NCBI RefSeq assembly: GCF_008974145.1
Contig: NZ_BJKP01000017.1
Location: forward strand, 1 to 64,000
Origin: Microcystis aeruginosa NIES-4325
GTDB lineage: Bacteria; Cyanobacteriota; Cyanobacteriia; Cyanobacteriales; Microcystaceae
Direction: 5' to 3'
Length of the DNA stretch: 64,000 nucleotides
Of the stretch, positions 17,955 through 26,845 are shown piece after piece. The notes beneath the pieces are model-generated. The model had not been told where the DNA came from, made no database searches, and was given only the letters and a program-made list of their open reading frames with translations. A program made the position numbers and the translations under genes. Positions within the stretch are counted from its first letter, which is position 1. The number at the start of each line of letters is the position of its first letter.

Positions 17955-20900
17955 CTAAACTAAAGCCTGACTGCAAATAATGATGGGAATTGGTTGATCC
18001 TCGCCTTGCAAGCGGCGGCGATCTAACCAGTCTCGCATCTCATGTTGGCTGTATAATTTCTTCAGTTCGCTAAACAAAGCTTCTCCTGTCAGGCTACGGC
18101 GCTTAATCAGGTTTAACTCGCGCTTCAGTACAGTGGTAATCGGTTGGCGAAAGGCCTGTTCTAATAGGTTAACCTGCTTACGGATTTCTTCATCCTGAGT
18201 GGTTTGGAACAGCAGTCCCAATTCTCGCAGGACGTAGCGCTGTGCTTGAGTCAGAGAACGGCTGTACTCCCGTTCCGATTGGCGGTGTTGGACTTCTTGG
18301 GCAAATTTAATCTTGACTTGCATGACTGCTTGGTTGTAATTTTTGGGCAGCGGCAGTGCTGCTTCTTCTGGGTTGGTTTTGAGCATTCCTAAAATGCGGG
18401 CAGTATCTTTGGATATGATCTCTCCCTGTTCATCGAGCCAATATAATTGCTGGTAGCCCTTCCAATCTTTGCGGTTAGGGTAAGAAGCTTCACAGAAGAC
18501 AATTATGCCCTTATTGAGAGAAAAGCGAGCCGTTCGGATGCCATGAGGCAGGTTAGCTATCCGTTCGTATTCAGCCGGATTTTCTCGCTGGAGTTGTCTG
18601 AGAATTTCTTCGGCTTCGTTGAGGTCGAGAAATTCTCCCTCATCTTCAAACAAACTTAATTGATGACTACCACTTTTTTCATAAATTGCATACATAGCCT
18701 CTTCGTTAAGCTGTTCCGTTGGGTCGAGAATTGCCGCATCCTCGCCGATGGTTTCGTGAATTTCTTGAATGCGGTTTTTGAGTTTTTGTCGTAATCCTAG
18801 ATTACGCTCTAATCCCGTCTCTGGGAGAAAATTAAAGCCGTAAACCACATCATTCTCGCTGCCAATCCGATCAATCCGACCAAACCTTTGAATGAGTCGG
18901 ACGGGATTCCAATGCAGGTCATAATTAATAATCAGGTTGCCATCTTGTAGGTTTAAACCTTCGGCTAAAACATCGGTAGCAATTAAAGTTTTGATTTCCG
19001 ACTCTCCCGGGGTCAATTTATAGTATTTGTTGGCTTTGGGGGCAAATCTTCCCACTACCTGCGCCTTATTTTTATCGCCACTGTAGATGACTTCTATATC
19101 CTCTCGATCGCCGTTAGGATTGAGGTTTTGATATAAGTAAGAGGCGGTATCAGCATACTGAGTAAAGATGAGGCACTTGCTATCCTGCAGCTGAGGTTTA
19201 TTCAACCAGCTTTTAAGGGTTTGTAATTTAGCGTCTTTGTCTGGGGTAATTGGCTCAACTAAGTGCAAAATTCTCTCTAGCAATTGGATGTCATGCTCAA
19301 GATGTTTCTGCAATCTTGGGGCATCAAAATCAGCTAGATCATACTTCCCAGATGCCTGACGCAAAGCATCCATAATGTCTTGTTCTTCCCCATTGTTTGG
19401 CTCATAGAGAATTGCCTGAGCTTCTTCTCCGGCGGGGATAATTCCTTGGCGTAAAGCTTCTCGAAAGCGTTGATGGACTTGCAGTAATTTCTTAACAGTT
19501 TGTTGGAAGGCATAAACGCTAGATTCAAAGCGTTTGAATAACAGGACTCGCATCAGTCCTCTTAGATTTGCTCCCCCGGTTTGTAAACTGAGTAATGGTT
19601 CTTGTTTGCGCTTATTTGGTAATACATAATTTCCCAAAACATAACGAGCATAGCAAAGTTCATTTTTACGAGGGTTAGCTGGTTGCTGTTGGCGAGATTT
19701 CCCTAAATATTGGCGCAGTTCCTGGTAAAGTCCTTGATAGGTATCTTCAATACTATATTCAATGGTTTGTAGTTCTCTTTTGGGAAAAAACTGATGCTTA
19801 CCGCCCACAATAACGTAAGCGCGTTGATTTCCGTTTAAATAATCCTTGAAATTGTCTGCATCTACGGGTTTATGAGTCTTGGCATCAAAGCCGTACCAGC
19901 GTAAAATGTGGTTGCGAGTGCGCCGGATCAAGATATTAGATAACAAGTCAGGTAACTGTTTTTCTCCTTTCTCTACTAATCTAAAATACTCTTTTAGATC
20001 GGGCGGATCTATGGGGAAATCTGTCTTATCATCTTGATGAAAAAGCTTAATCTGATTGTAAATATCCCAAGCACTTTTATTGCGAGGAGTTGCTGTTAAA
20101 AAACAGCATTGTCTCCCAGCTGCTAAAAAGGCTTCGACGATTTTATATCTTTGGGTTGCGGCATTCCGCAGGTTATGACTTTCATCAATTAAGATAAAAT
20201 CTCGATCTTTGTATTTAAAATCTTCTAATAAAACTCTGATGCCACTGGTTTCATCTTCCCGCAGCAATCCCATCGATAAAACGCGGGCGTTAAGTTGATA
20301 AATTTCGTTGTAGCGTTCCCACATTTCCACCAGTGGCGCTGGACAAATAATTAAGGGGCGGGCTTTTTCCACTTGTTCAAAGCGTTTGACAATGGCAGCA
20401 CCAATGAAGCTTTTTCCTAGTCCTACCACATCGGAAACGAAACAACCCCCATACTCGCGGATGAGTTTAACAGCTTGGTTAACTGCTACTTTTTGAAAGT
20501 CTGCTAGTTTCTCGGTAATTTCGTTATCTATCATCATTTCGCTGGCAGTTTCTTCTGTCAATCGATCGCGCACGAGCATATAGAGAGTTTTCATATAGAT
20601 GTCGTAGGGACGTACTGGCATCATCGCCCACGACTGTTTTAAAGACTGCATCAGTGTTTCATCAAAATCTGTTGCTTCCTGCCAAAGTTGGTTAAACCAT
20701 TCTGTTAAACTGGCATGATTTTCATTACCGTGAACGATAACATTAAGTTCGGTATTGTGGGAAATTCCTGATAAAGTAAGGTTAGAAGAACCAACGATAG
20801 CAAGGCCTTTTTCTTGACGTTCCAAAGGTTGTCCCTGCTGGTTATAAATTGTCCCGTAGTCGAAGATATAGGCTTTAGCGTGGAGTCGCCCTTTAGTATA

Positions 20901-21314
20901 AACTCGCACCTGAAGGCGTTTTTCTTCAATCATAAGAACCAGATTTTTTACTAAGGTTTCTGCTTGATCCGTTTGGTCCATTAGTTCGACGCTGGAACGA
21001 ATATTGTCGGCGGTTTCTGTTGCCATCTGCTTGCGTTCTGTCCGTTTGGGGTATTCTTGTGCTTCCAGATGGTTTTTAATTAGTTCTAAGCGGCGGTAGC
21101 CTTCTGCTAGTTGTTCGATGGTTTCCCGGTTGCTGGTGTTGCCAATCAGGAGGCGCATTTGTGGGATGGTGGCGAGACGGGGTGCGATCGCAGTAAAGCC
21201 GGAGAGGAAGAAGTAACCGACGGCAAAATGAGCGGCTTCTGAAGAGTGGAGAATTTGGTTGATGTTATCGACTAATTTTTGCTGGCGATTGTCGATGATG
21301 TCGTGGGTAGGCAT
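17955..21314 (-). CDS. Phospholipase D-like / SNF2-family helicase fusion, putative defence protein
   Basis: 1119 residues. An N-terminal PLD-type domain carries one HKD motif (GRLHAKAYIFD, His145 and Lys147; GSSN at 175-178). A superfamily 2 helicase follows: Walker A SDVVGLGKS near 294-302, DESH at 377-380, LTATP at 406-410, and in the second lobe TDVLAEGLNLQ and RFGRIDRIG. The C-terminal 250 residues are helical. The protein could translocate on DNA and cut it. The adenine methyltransferase encoded on the same strand upstream suggests a restriction-modification-like pair. It combines functions that DISARM splits between drmD (helicase) and drmC (PLD), but no drmA or drmB is present. Confidence 0.88.
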   Translation of the reverse strand: MPTHDIIDNRQQKLVDNINQILHSSEAAHFAVGYFFLSGFTAIAPRLATIPQMRLLIGNTSNRETIEQLAEGYRRLELIKNHLEAQEYPKRTERKQMATETADNIRSSVELMDQTDQAETLVKNLVLMIEEKRLQVRVYTKGRLHAKAYIFDYGTIYNQQGQPLERQEKGLAIVGSSNLTLSGISHNTELNVIVHGNENHASLTEWFNQLWQEATDFDETLMQSLKQSWAMMPVRPYDIYMKTLYMLVRDRLTEETASEMMIDNEITEKLADFQKVAVNQAVKLIREYGGCFVSDVVGLGKSFIGAAIVKRFEQVEKARPLIICPAPLVEMWERYNEIYQLNARVLSMGLLREDETSGIRVLLEDFKYKDRDFILIDESHNLRNAATQRYKIVEAFLAAGRQCCFLTATPRNKSAWDIYNQIKLFHQDDKTDFPIDPPDLKEYFRLVEKGEKQLPDLLSNILIRRTRNHILRWYGFDAKTHKPVDADNFKDYLNGNQRAYVIVGGKHQFFPKRELQTIEYSIEDTYQGLYQELRQYLGKSRQQQPANPRKNELCYARYVLGNYVLPNKRKQEPLLSLQTGGANLRGLMRVLLFKRFESSVYAFQQTVKKLLQVHQRFREALRQGIIPAGEEAQAILYEPNNGEEQDIMDALRQASGKYDLADFDAPRLQKHLEHDIQLLERILHLVEPITPDKDAKLQTLKSWLNKPQLQDSKCLIFTQYADTASYLYQNLNPNGDREDIEVIYSGDKNKAQVVGRFAPKANKYYKLTPGESEIKTLIATDVLAEGLNLQDGNLIINYDLHWNPVRLIQRFGRIDRIGSENDVVYGFNFLPETGLERNLGLRQKLKNRIQEIHETIGEDAAILDPTEQLNEEAMYAIYEKSGSHQLSLFEDEGEFLDLNEAEEILRQLQRENPAEYERIANLPHGIRTARFSLNKGIIVFCEASYPNRKDWKGYQQLYWLDEQGEIISKDTARILGMLKTNPEEAALPLPKNYNQAVMQVKIKFAQEVQHRQSEREYSRSLTQAQRYVLRELGLLFQTTQDEEIRKQVNLLEQAFRQPITTVLKRELNLIKRRSLTGEALFSELKKLYSQHEMRDWLDRRRLQGEDQPIPIIICSQALV

Positions 21315-21340
21315 AGTTCGATATCCATAAGATAATTGTT

Positions 21341-21443
21341 AAGTACCTAAGCAAAATTAATTACACAAATCTAACCCCCCCTTGCCTCTTGCCTCTTGCC
21401 TTTTGCCTTTCTTCACTAGGAAATTTATTTTGCACGACTACTT
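21341..21443. repeat. Miniature inverted-repeat element, family B, copy 2
   Basis: The left end AAGTACCTAAGCAAAATTAA is identical to the copy at 4336. The right end TTTATTTTGCACGACTACTT differs by one base from it. The interior holds four TTGCCTC/TTGCCTT heptamers (21382-21409). It lies 27 bp upstream of the helicase start codon and may influence its promoter. Confidence 0.75.
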
Positions 21444-21469
21444 ATATCAATAATGTTTTTTAAGAAAAT

Positions 21470-21697
21470 TTACCCTATATTTACAGCTAAATTTTTAGGT
21501 TCTAAGGGAGAATGATGTAATAACATTAGTTGATTTTCTTGTAAGGTTTCGATAGCATAAGCACGTCCTGATGTGTCGCTAAATTCCACTTCAAAAACTG
21601 TCGGTTCATAAACTTCTACAATTGTTCCGACTTGTCCGCAATATAATCCTAATTGGGGTAAGTCTTCTAATAAGGCAACTACATCTAAGAGTTTCAT
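21470..21697 (-). CDS. DUF4926 domain protein
   Basis: 75 residues: MKLLDVVALLEDLPQLGL, then a GQVGTIVEVYEP turn and a beta-rich core FEVEFSDTSGRAYAIETL, the DUF4926 pattern. It follows the DUF6883 gene by 12 bp on the same strand. Pairs of these two small genes recur in cyanobacteria and look like toxin-antitoxin or toxin-immunity modules, with this as the likely partner of the toxin-like protein. Function is unproven. Confidence 0.72.
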   Translation of the reverse strand: MKLLDVVALLEDLPQLGLYCGQVGTIVEVYEPTVFEVEFSDTSGRAYAIETLQENQLMLLHHSPLEPKNLAVNIG

Positions 21698-21709
21698 TTG
21701 ATTATCTCC

Positions 21710-22042
21710 TTAAAGTACATAACAAGTCACTAAGCGGGGAAAGTTTTCGTCATTTCTGATGATCCAAACACTGTGAATAATGGCGGTTTTGTTTTGATGA
21801 GTCAGGGGAAAATCAATAACATACTTTTGTCCATAGTGATTGATTTTGTCAGGAATAGCATCATAGGTTTTAACTGCTTCTAAGAGTGCATTTTTAAGAA
21901 ATTGAACGTTATTAATATCTAAGTTTAAGACGGATTTAAAAACCCTGGCTTTATGCTGTCCATCTGAAGGATTTAGATTCAGGGCATAACTGGTCAATTT
22001 GTTATCATCAATAATGGTATTTTTAGGATTGGGTAATTTCAC
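21710..22042 (-). CDS. DUF6883 domain protein, toxin-like
   Basis: 110 residues from the GTG at 22042, which has AGGTGG about 10 nt upstream; an in-frame TTG at 22060 is the alternative. The text KLPNPKNTIIDDNKLTSYAL and DGQHKARVFKSVLNLD is typical of DUF6883. It ends in a beta-rich IIHSVWIIRNDENFPRL. The adjacent DUF4926 gene suggests a two-gene module. No catalytic residues can be assigned with confidence. Confidence 0.7.
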   Translation of the reverse strand: MKLPNPKNTIIDDNKLTSYALNLNPSDGQHKARVFKSVLNLDINNVQFLKNALLEAVKTYDAIPDKINHYGQKYVIDFPLTHQNKTAIIHSVWIIRNDENFPRLVTCYVL

Positions 22043-22086
22043 ATTATACCACCTACTCAATCATTGTCTCTGCTGCCTTGATTGAA

Positions 22087-22302
22087 CTATGATCTATGGC
22101 ACTCTCGGTCAATTTCAGAAAATATATCATCGAGTTCTGGTTGATTTTTCCAGACTCCGATTGAGGTTTCAATTTGTTCCCATGATACTTTTTTAGAAAT
22201 TAAATTATCGGGGATTGACCGAGAAATTTTTACGCCATTAGGAAGAGATAAATCCTCTAATAGCTCGATAGTATTGCCTTTGATAATTCCTTGTATTTTC
22301 AT
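22087..22302 (-). CDS. Antitoxin-like protein (DUF104/VapB-type N-terminus)
   Basis: 71 residues. MKIQGIIKGNTIELLEDLSLPNG is the swapped-hairpin start of AbrB/DUF104-type antitoxins, and IGVWKNQPELDDIFSEIDRE is the tail that usually binds a PIN-domain toxin. No PIN gene follows; DUF6883 comes next after 44 bp. It may be an orphan antitoxin whose toxin was lost, or a member of the downstream module. Confidence 0.65.
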   Translation of the reverse strand: MKIQGIIKGNTIELLEDLSLPNGVKISRSIPDNLISKKVSWEQIETSIGVWKNQPELDDIFSEIDRECHRS

Positions 22303-22308
22303 AGTAGT

Positions 22309-22410
22309 TTAGGATAAAGCTTGCTCAACTAAGACGGCAGTTTCACGATCTAGAATAGAGAGAGTTTCTTGAATATAGAACAGAAAGCGGGTTTCTGGTA
22401 AATAGCTAAA
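22309..22410 (-). pseudogene. C-terminal remnant of a gene cut by hairpin repeats
   Basis: A frame ending in YIQETLSILDRETAVLVEQA and a stop lies 6 bp upstream of the antitoxin-like gene, as if cotranscribed with it. It has no start codon and runs into the first 77-bp repeat. It may be the other end of the truncated gene at 22652-22783. Confidence 0.35.
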
Positions 22411-22450
22411 TTAAAGCTCAGATTTTGTTAAGAAACCCGCTTTCTCCCAG
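22374..22450. repeat. 77-bp hairpin repeat, family C, copy 1 of 3
   Basis: It contains a perfect 15-bp inverted repeat, AGAAAGCGGGTTTCT and AGAAACCCGCTTTCT, separated by a 34-nt loop. The 77 bases are identical, by eye, in all three copies. It may fold into a stable RNA or DNA hairpin. Confidence 0.9.
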
Positions 22451-22463
22451 CTTCTTTCTCCGC

Positions 22464-22540
22464 TATAGAACAGAAAGCGGGTTTCTGGTAAATAGCTAAA
22501 TTAAAGCTCAGATTTTGTTAAGAAACCCGCTTTCTCCCAG
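22464..22540. repeat. 77-bp hairpin repeat, family C, copy 2 of 3
   Basis: Identical to the copy at 22374-22450, in the same orientation, after a 13-bp spacer. Confidence 0.9.
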
Positions 22541-22607
22541 TTCTCACACCTGTCTGGCAGATTTAAACCTTTGCTGATTAAGCTTTTTAACACCGATAAT
22601 GTACCTC

Positions 22608-22684
22608 TATAGAACAGAAAGCGGGTTTCTGGTAAATAGCTAAATTAAAGCTCAGATTTTGTTAAGAAACCCGCTTTCTCCCAG
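22608..22684. repeat. 77-bp hairpin repeat, family C, copy 3 of 3
   Basis: Identical to the two preceding copies, in the same orientation, after a 67-bp spacer. It supplies the premature stop (TGA at 22652-22654) of the small gene starting at 22783. Copies 1 and 3 also share the following CTTCTTTCT. Confidence 0.9.
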
Positions 22685-22783
22685 CTTCTTTCTAAAGTCG
22701 ATTACTTCTTGCTGTTGTTGGGGAGTGAGGGTGTGCAGTTTTTCTAAGATGGTTTGTGAGGGGGTAGTTGTTGCTTGTGTCAT
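22652..22783 (-). pseudogene. DUF2281-like antitoxin gene truncated by a hairpin repeat
   Basis: From the ATG at 22783 it reads MTQATTTPSQTILEKLHTLT, then PQQQQEVIDFRKKLGE, the start of DUF2281/VapB-like proteins (usually about 70-80 residues). At the edge of hairpin copy 3 it runs into repeat-derived codons (SGFLNKI) and stops at 43 residues. The repeat therefore seems to have inserted into this gene. Confidence 0.6.
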
Positions 22784-22865
22784 GGTTTCATTCTCTTGGG
22801 GGTTTTAATAATTATATCTTGATTTCAGATACCCGACTTCTTTAATAATTCGGGTATCTAACCCC

Positions 22866-25800
22866 TTACAATCCATACAATGCCGCTACTCTCTCATCTA
22901 TCTCTTTCTCCCATTCTTCACAGTTAACCCCTTTGGCATCTAAGCATTTTTGTACTAATTTAATGATGGGTTCTTTTTCAGATTCAGAAGCGAGAGGGAT
23001 GGGGATTTTGGCTACATATTGACGTTTTAGCCGTATTCTTCCGCGTTTCTGTGCATCTCCTAATACTGCTGCCTTTTGTTGAAGATAATTCCAAACAGAT
23101 TTGGAGTTTAATAAACCTAATAAATATAAATCATTAACAGGAACAATAAAAATTGTATCATTAATATAAAGACCTTTTTCATCTAATGTAAAACGAGACT
23201 CTTTGGCAATATCAGGATAAACAATCTTAGGTTTTTCAAATTCCTTTGAATATTTTAATTGAGGTTGTTGTAATTCATACCATTTTTGTTTAGTTGCCCT
23301 ATTTTCTAGTTGTTGACAATAAGGCTTTAAGTGTTCAATAACAGATTTCAATTCGCTAATATCAACACCGTGATACATATACAATAAATATTTATCTTTA
23401 TAATTGATCCGCCATTTACGCACATCATCACCCACAGCTAAAGGTTTAATAATTTCTGCACTTTTAGTATCTTTAGCAATTAATTCTGCTCGTTTTGCAC
23501 CATCAATCACAAAAGCTTGATTAAATCCAGTTTTAATACCATAATAAATCTGTCCGTTAACATACTCACCTAAAGTAATACCTACCGATTCCATTTTTTG
23601 CAAAATGTCAGCATTGTTACTATCTGTGAGCAACCAATTTGCTCCCTTAATCGCATCTTTTGGTAAATTCTGTCCAGTCTTTTTAATAATAGCTAAGACA
23701 TCAGGATAAGGTTCTTCTAAGGATTTAACTTGAGTAAAAATCGGTAAATTACTAATTTTACTACTCTTTTGAGAGATAAAAATCATTGGGAAAGTGGCTG
23801 CGGTTGCAAAAACTGGCAACTCCCCAAAATCGGTAATACTTTTTACCTGACAAGTATCAGCGATATGCTGTCTTAACTTCTCCCCATACTTGGCCCGAAA
23901 CCACTTATTAGAAGAAATAAAAGCTAACATTCCCCCAGTTTTAAGTAATTGTAAAGCTCTCGCATAAAAGAAACAATATAAATCCGATGTTCCTGTATAA
24001 ACGCCAGGGTAAACCTGCTTTAAAGTTGGCTTTAAATCCTTAATCAATTCCTGTCTCACATAGGGGGGATTTGCTACCTGAATATCAAAACCTCCCTCCG
24101 CTAATACCTCGGCAAACTCCACCACCCAATCAAACCCTTTTGAGATAGCTTCCTTATCACTCGCAATCACAGAAGCACTGCCATGGGTTAATAAAGCAAT
24201 CTGTTTCTTAACCTCATTAATCTCCTGTTCAAGACTTTGTTTATCACTGCCTAAATGCGCTCTTAAATACTTGGCTTTAGCTTCCCTAAACCGATGGATA
24301 AACTCCTCGCGCACCATCCCAGAACCTTGGGGATTAGGAGCAGTTAGACTATCTCCTGTTTCGATTTTAAACTTCAAATTGGGTAGCGGTGGCGGATTGT
24401 CTCCCTCATATTCAACCGCTAAGGAAAGCCATAACCTTAAGCGAGCAATATTAACCGCAAAAGGATCGATGTCAACTCCATAGATATTAGTTTCAATAAT
24501 CTCTAACTTGCGCTGATAAACCGTTTTATAATCAATACCTTTAGTGGCAAATAAACACTGACGCAAATCTAATAACTCATGCAACATTCCCAATAAATAA
24601 GCTCCACTTCCACAGGCAGGATCGCAGACTTTGACCTGTTTTAAGGTTTCTAAAACTGCCTCTGGATTCTTTAAGTTAATAGCATTATATTCGTCAACAA
24701 AAAGCTCAATCGCTTCTTTGTTTTCAGAAGTTAACTTACTGCTTAAATATCCCTTCAACGCCTCCCGACACATAAAAGAAACAATCGGTTTAGGTGTGTA
24801 ATAACTGCCTGATTCATGTCTTCCCGTGACTAATTCCTCAAACACTTTTCCCAACATTTCTGGGTCCACTGCTACCTCCACATCAAGGGGTGTACTCTCA
24901 GTTACAGTGAAATTAAAATTACTAAAAAGGCCCTGTAGGATAACATCGATCGCCTGATCGGGTACTATTATATTAGGATTGCGGTCATCTTCATCCTGTT
25001 CAAATAATCCCCCATTAAGATAGGGAACTGTGCCGATTATTTGCCGAAGAAAACCACCGTTATTGATACTAATAATATCCGTTTGTTGGGGATTATTTAG
25101 TCCCGTAAAAAACAGATGAGTCAAGCGATTATGATAAAAGTTTTTGTCCGAGATGCTGTTATCATTCTGATAATCCTGCCATAAGGTTTCTAGATAGTTT
25201 GTTTGTTCGTTAAACTTCAGCCAACCTTTTTTCTGGATAAAAACAATGAACATCAGGCGATTAAATAGCTTCTGAGTAAATAATCTTCTCTGGTCAGCAT
25301 TAGGGATAGTTTTAGTAATTAATTGCTCAACTTTTTCAAAGACCGAGCGATACTGTTCAAAAAATTTCTTAGTAACTTTCTCAACATCAAAAGCTTCATC
25401 ATGACGTTCCTGAATCGCTAAAGGAGACTCGGAACTAATATTATCTAAATCCAGTAAACTTAGGCGTTCTGTGGCGGTTCGTAACTGTTCCCCTAGACCC
25501 ACTGTAATTCGCCGCAAGACTTGCCGTTTTTCTTGTTTTACATCATATTTAACATTGATAAAATGCCACCGTTCTTGGTGGAAATCAGAGAAAATAAAGA
25601 GAGTGTAGGGATGGTTTTTTAGCAGTTGAGTGACGACAAGACGCTCTAAATTGAGCAGCAGTTGCTTAGAGTTGAGACGAGCATAAATAACCTGAAAATC
25701 TTCCCCCCCAGAAGCTAATAGGATTGGATCTTCTGCTAATGCTTCTACTGCTTTATCCGGCCAATTGCGTCGGGACAGGGTTTGATTTTCTCGCTCGTAA

Positions 25801-25895
25801 TTTAACTCAGACCAGAATAATTTTTTGAGCGAATCCAATCCTCTCAGGGATGAAAGAAGGTCATAAACTGACTGCCGAAGTTCAATATCACTCAT
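22866..25895 (-). CDS. Eco57I-type N6-adenine DNA methyltransferase (type IIG-like)
   Basis: 1009 residues. Motif X GSYYTP at 363-368, motif I DPACGSGAYLLGML at 425-438, YGVDIDPFAVNIARLRLWL after it, and catalytic NPPYVRQ at 609-615 define a gamma-class adenine methyltransferase. The last 350 residues resemble TaqI-like/type IIG specificity regions and end in QKRGRIRLKRQYVAKIPIPL. The 360-residue N-terminus resembles those of type IIG enzymes, but I see no sure PD-(D/E)XK motif. On the same strand as the PLD-helicase, it likely provides self-marking. Confidence 0.9.
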   Translation of the reverse strand: MSDIELRQSVYDLLSSLRGLDSLKKLFWSELNYERENQTLSRRNWPDKAVEALAEDPILLASGGEDFQVIYARLNSKQLLLNLERLVVTQLLKNHPYTLFIFSDFHQERWHFINVKYDVKQEKRQVLRRITVGLGEQLRTATERLSLLDLDNISSESPLAIQERHDEAFDVEKVTKKFFEQYRSVFEKVEQLITKTIPNADQRRLFTQKLFNRLMFIVFIQKKGWLKFNEQTNYLETLWQDYQNDNSISDKNFYHNRLTHLFFTGLNNPQQTDIISINNGGFLRQIIGTVPYLNGGLFEQDEDDRNPNIIVPDQAIDVILQGLFSNFNFTVTESTPLDVEVAVDPEMLGKVFEELVTGRHESGSYYTPKPIVSFMCREALKGYLSSKLTSENKEAIELFVDEYNAINLKNPEAVLETLKQVKVCDPACGSGAYLLGMLHELLDLRQCLFATKGIDYKTVYQRKLEIIETNIYGVDIDPFAVNIARLRLWLSLAVEYEGDNPPPLPNLKFKIETGDSLTAPNPQGSGMVREEFIHRFREAKAKYLRAHLGSDKQSLEQEINEVKKQIALLTHGSASVIASDKEAISKGFDWVVEFAEVLAEGGFDIQVANPPYVRQELIKDLKPTLKQVYPGVYTGTSDLYCFFYARALQLLKTGGMLAFISSNKWFRAKYGEKLRQHIADTCQVKSITDFGELPVFATAATFPMIFISQKSSKISNLPIFTQVKSLEEPYPDVLAIIKKTGQNLPKDAIKGANWLLTDSNNADILQKMESVGITLGEYVNGQIYYGIKTGFNQAFVIDGAKRAELIAKDTKSAEIIKPLAVGDDVRKWRINYKDKYLLYMYHGVDISELKSVIEHLKPYCQQLENRATKQKWYELQQPQLKYSKEFEKPKIVYPDIAKESRFTLDEKGLYINDTIFIVPVNDLYLLGLLNSKSVWNYLQQKAAVLGDAQKRGRIRLKRQYVAKIPIPLASESEKEPIIKLVQKCLDAKGVNCEEWEKEIDERVAALYGL

Positions 25896-25953
25896 AAGTT
25901 TTTCCAGGACCTCTCATTTAGGTTTACTTTCTCTATTACTTTTGCCACTTCAG

Positions 25954-26655
25954 TTAAATTGTATCGGGATCGATGCCTAATTCTCGCAATTTTTGGGCCA
26001 ATTTTTCCTTAGCCTGACGTTCCCTTTCTTTCTCTAAAAGAGCCTGTTCTTTTGCCTGTCGTTGCTGTAACTCAGCTTCTTGAGGAGTGGGGACTAATTG
26101 ACCATCGGCGGTAAAATAACGCAGTTTACGGTCAAATATACCTAAATATAATCCTAACTGTTCACTCCAGAGATAACCCCGGTCATTGGGAGAAATGGCT
26201 TGATATTGTCCCTCAATTAGTCTAAATCCTTGTAATTCTAAACTATTAGGATCGAACCAAAAATAATTAGGAGTGCGAAAGGTATTCTGATAGAGAATTT
26301 TCTTGTTATTGCGGTCAATATTGGCCGTAGAATCGGAGAGAATCTCGACAATTACATCGGGATATTTACCCTGTTCTCCCCAAACTACCCAACTTTTGCG
26401 GGGACGTTTTTCGGTATCTAAAACCACAAAAAAATCTGGACCACAGAAATCACGTTTTTTTAGTTGTTCTTCGTTGTAGTAGATGGTTAGATTTCCCGAA
26501 GCGTAGTAGTCACTCCTCTCGCGCCATAATAATTCTAGACAACTAAGGAGAATGATGATCTGTTGCAGGTGTAGATCACTTTCCAAGGGTGGTTCATCAC
26601 TCCATAAATCTGTGGGGGGACAGGCAACTTCTGGGATCATGTCTAGGGCTGTCAT
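25954..26655 (-). CDS. Uma2 family putative endonuclease
   Basis: 233 residues, full length. The restriction-like core shows DLTIYY-type GNLTIYYNEE, GPDFFVVLD, then YPDVIVEILSDSTANIDRNNK (D...ExK-like), and YFWFDPNSLELQGF. The C-terminus is a Glu/Lys/Gln-rich coiled coil with KEQALLEKERERQ. Uma2 proteins are highly multicopy in cyanobacteria and have no known role. This copy is the intact right boundary of the island. Confidence 0.85.
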   Translation of the reverse strand: MTALDMIPEVACPPTDLWSDEPPLESDLHLQQIIILLSCLELLWRERSDYYASGNLTIYYNEEQLKKRDFCGPDFFVVLDTEKRPRKSWVVWGEQGKYPDVIVEILSDSTANIDRNNKKILYQNTFRTPNYFWFDPNSLELQGFRLIEGQYQAISPNDRGYLWSEQLGLYLGIFDRKLRYFTADGQLVPTPQEAELQQRQAKEQALLEKERERQAKEKLAQKLRELGIDPDTI

Positions 26656-26767
26656 GACTTTTTCCCGGTATTTTAGGATTGATTAATTATAGCTTTTTCT
26701 CACAATTGCACAGATAAGGCGCGGGGATTTTAACCAATAACTTAATCCTATACCTTGACCGATCGCC
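25956..26767. repeat. Right direct repeat bounding the accessory island (full-length)
   Basis: It covers the uma2 gene and about 110 bp upstream, ending at the GACCGATCGCC shared with the left copy at 17644-17950. The 8 kb between the copies contains every defence-like gene here. Confidence 0.88.
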
Positions 26768-26845
26768 TTTCGCACTTTATCCTAGCGCCATGGGCAAATA
26801 TGTTAAAACTTCTATACAATAGCCCCAATAAGCCCGATAACAACG

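Noticed and set aside
22374-22684. CRISPR array
   Set aside because: The repeats are 77 bp hairpins with spacers of 13 and 67 bp; no cas genes are present.
17955-25895. Canonical DISARM or BREX locus
   Set aside because: drmA/drmB (DISARM) and pglZ/brxC (BREX) are absent; only a helicase-PLD fusion and a methyltransferase remain.
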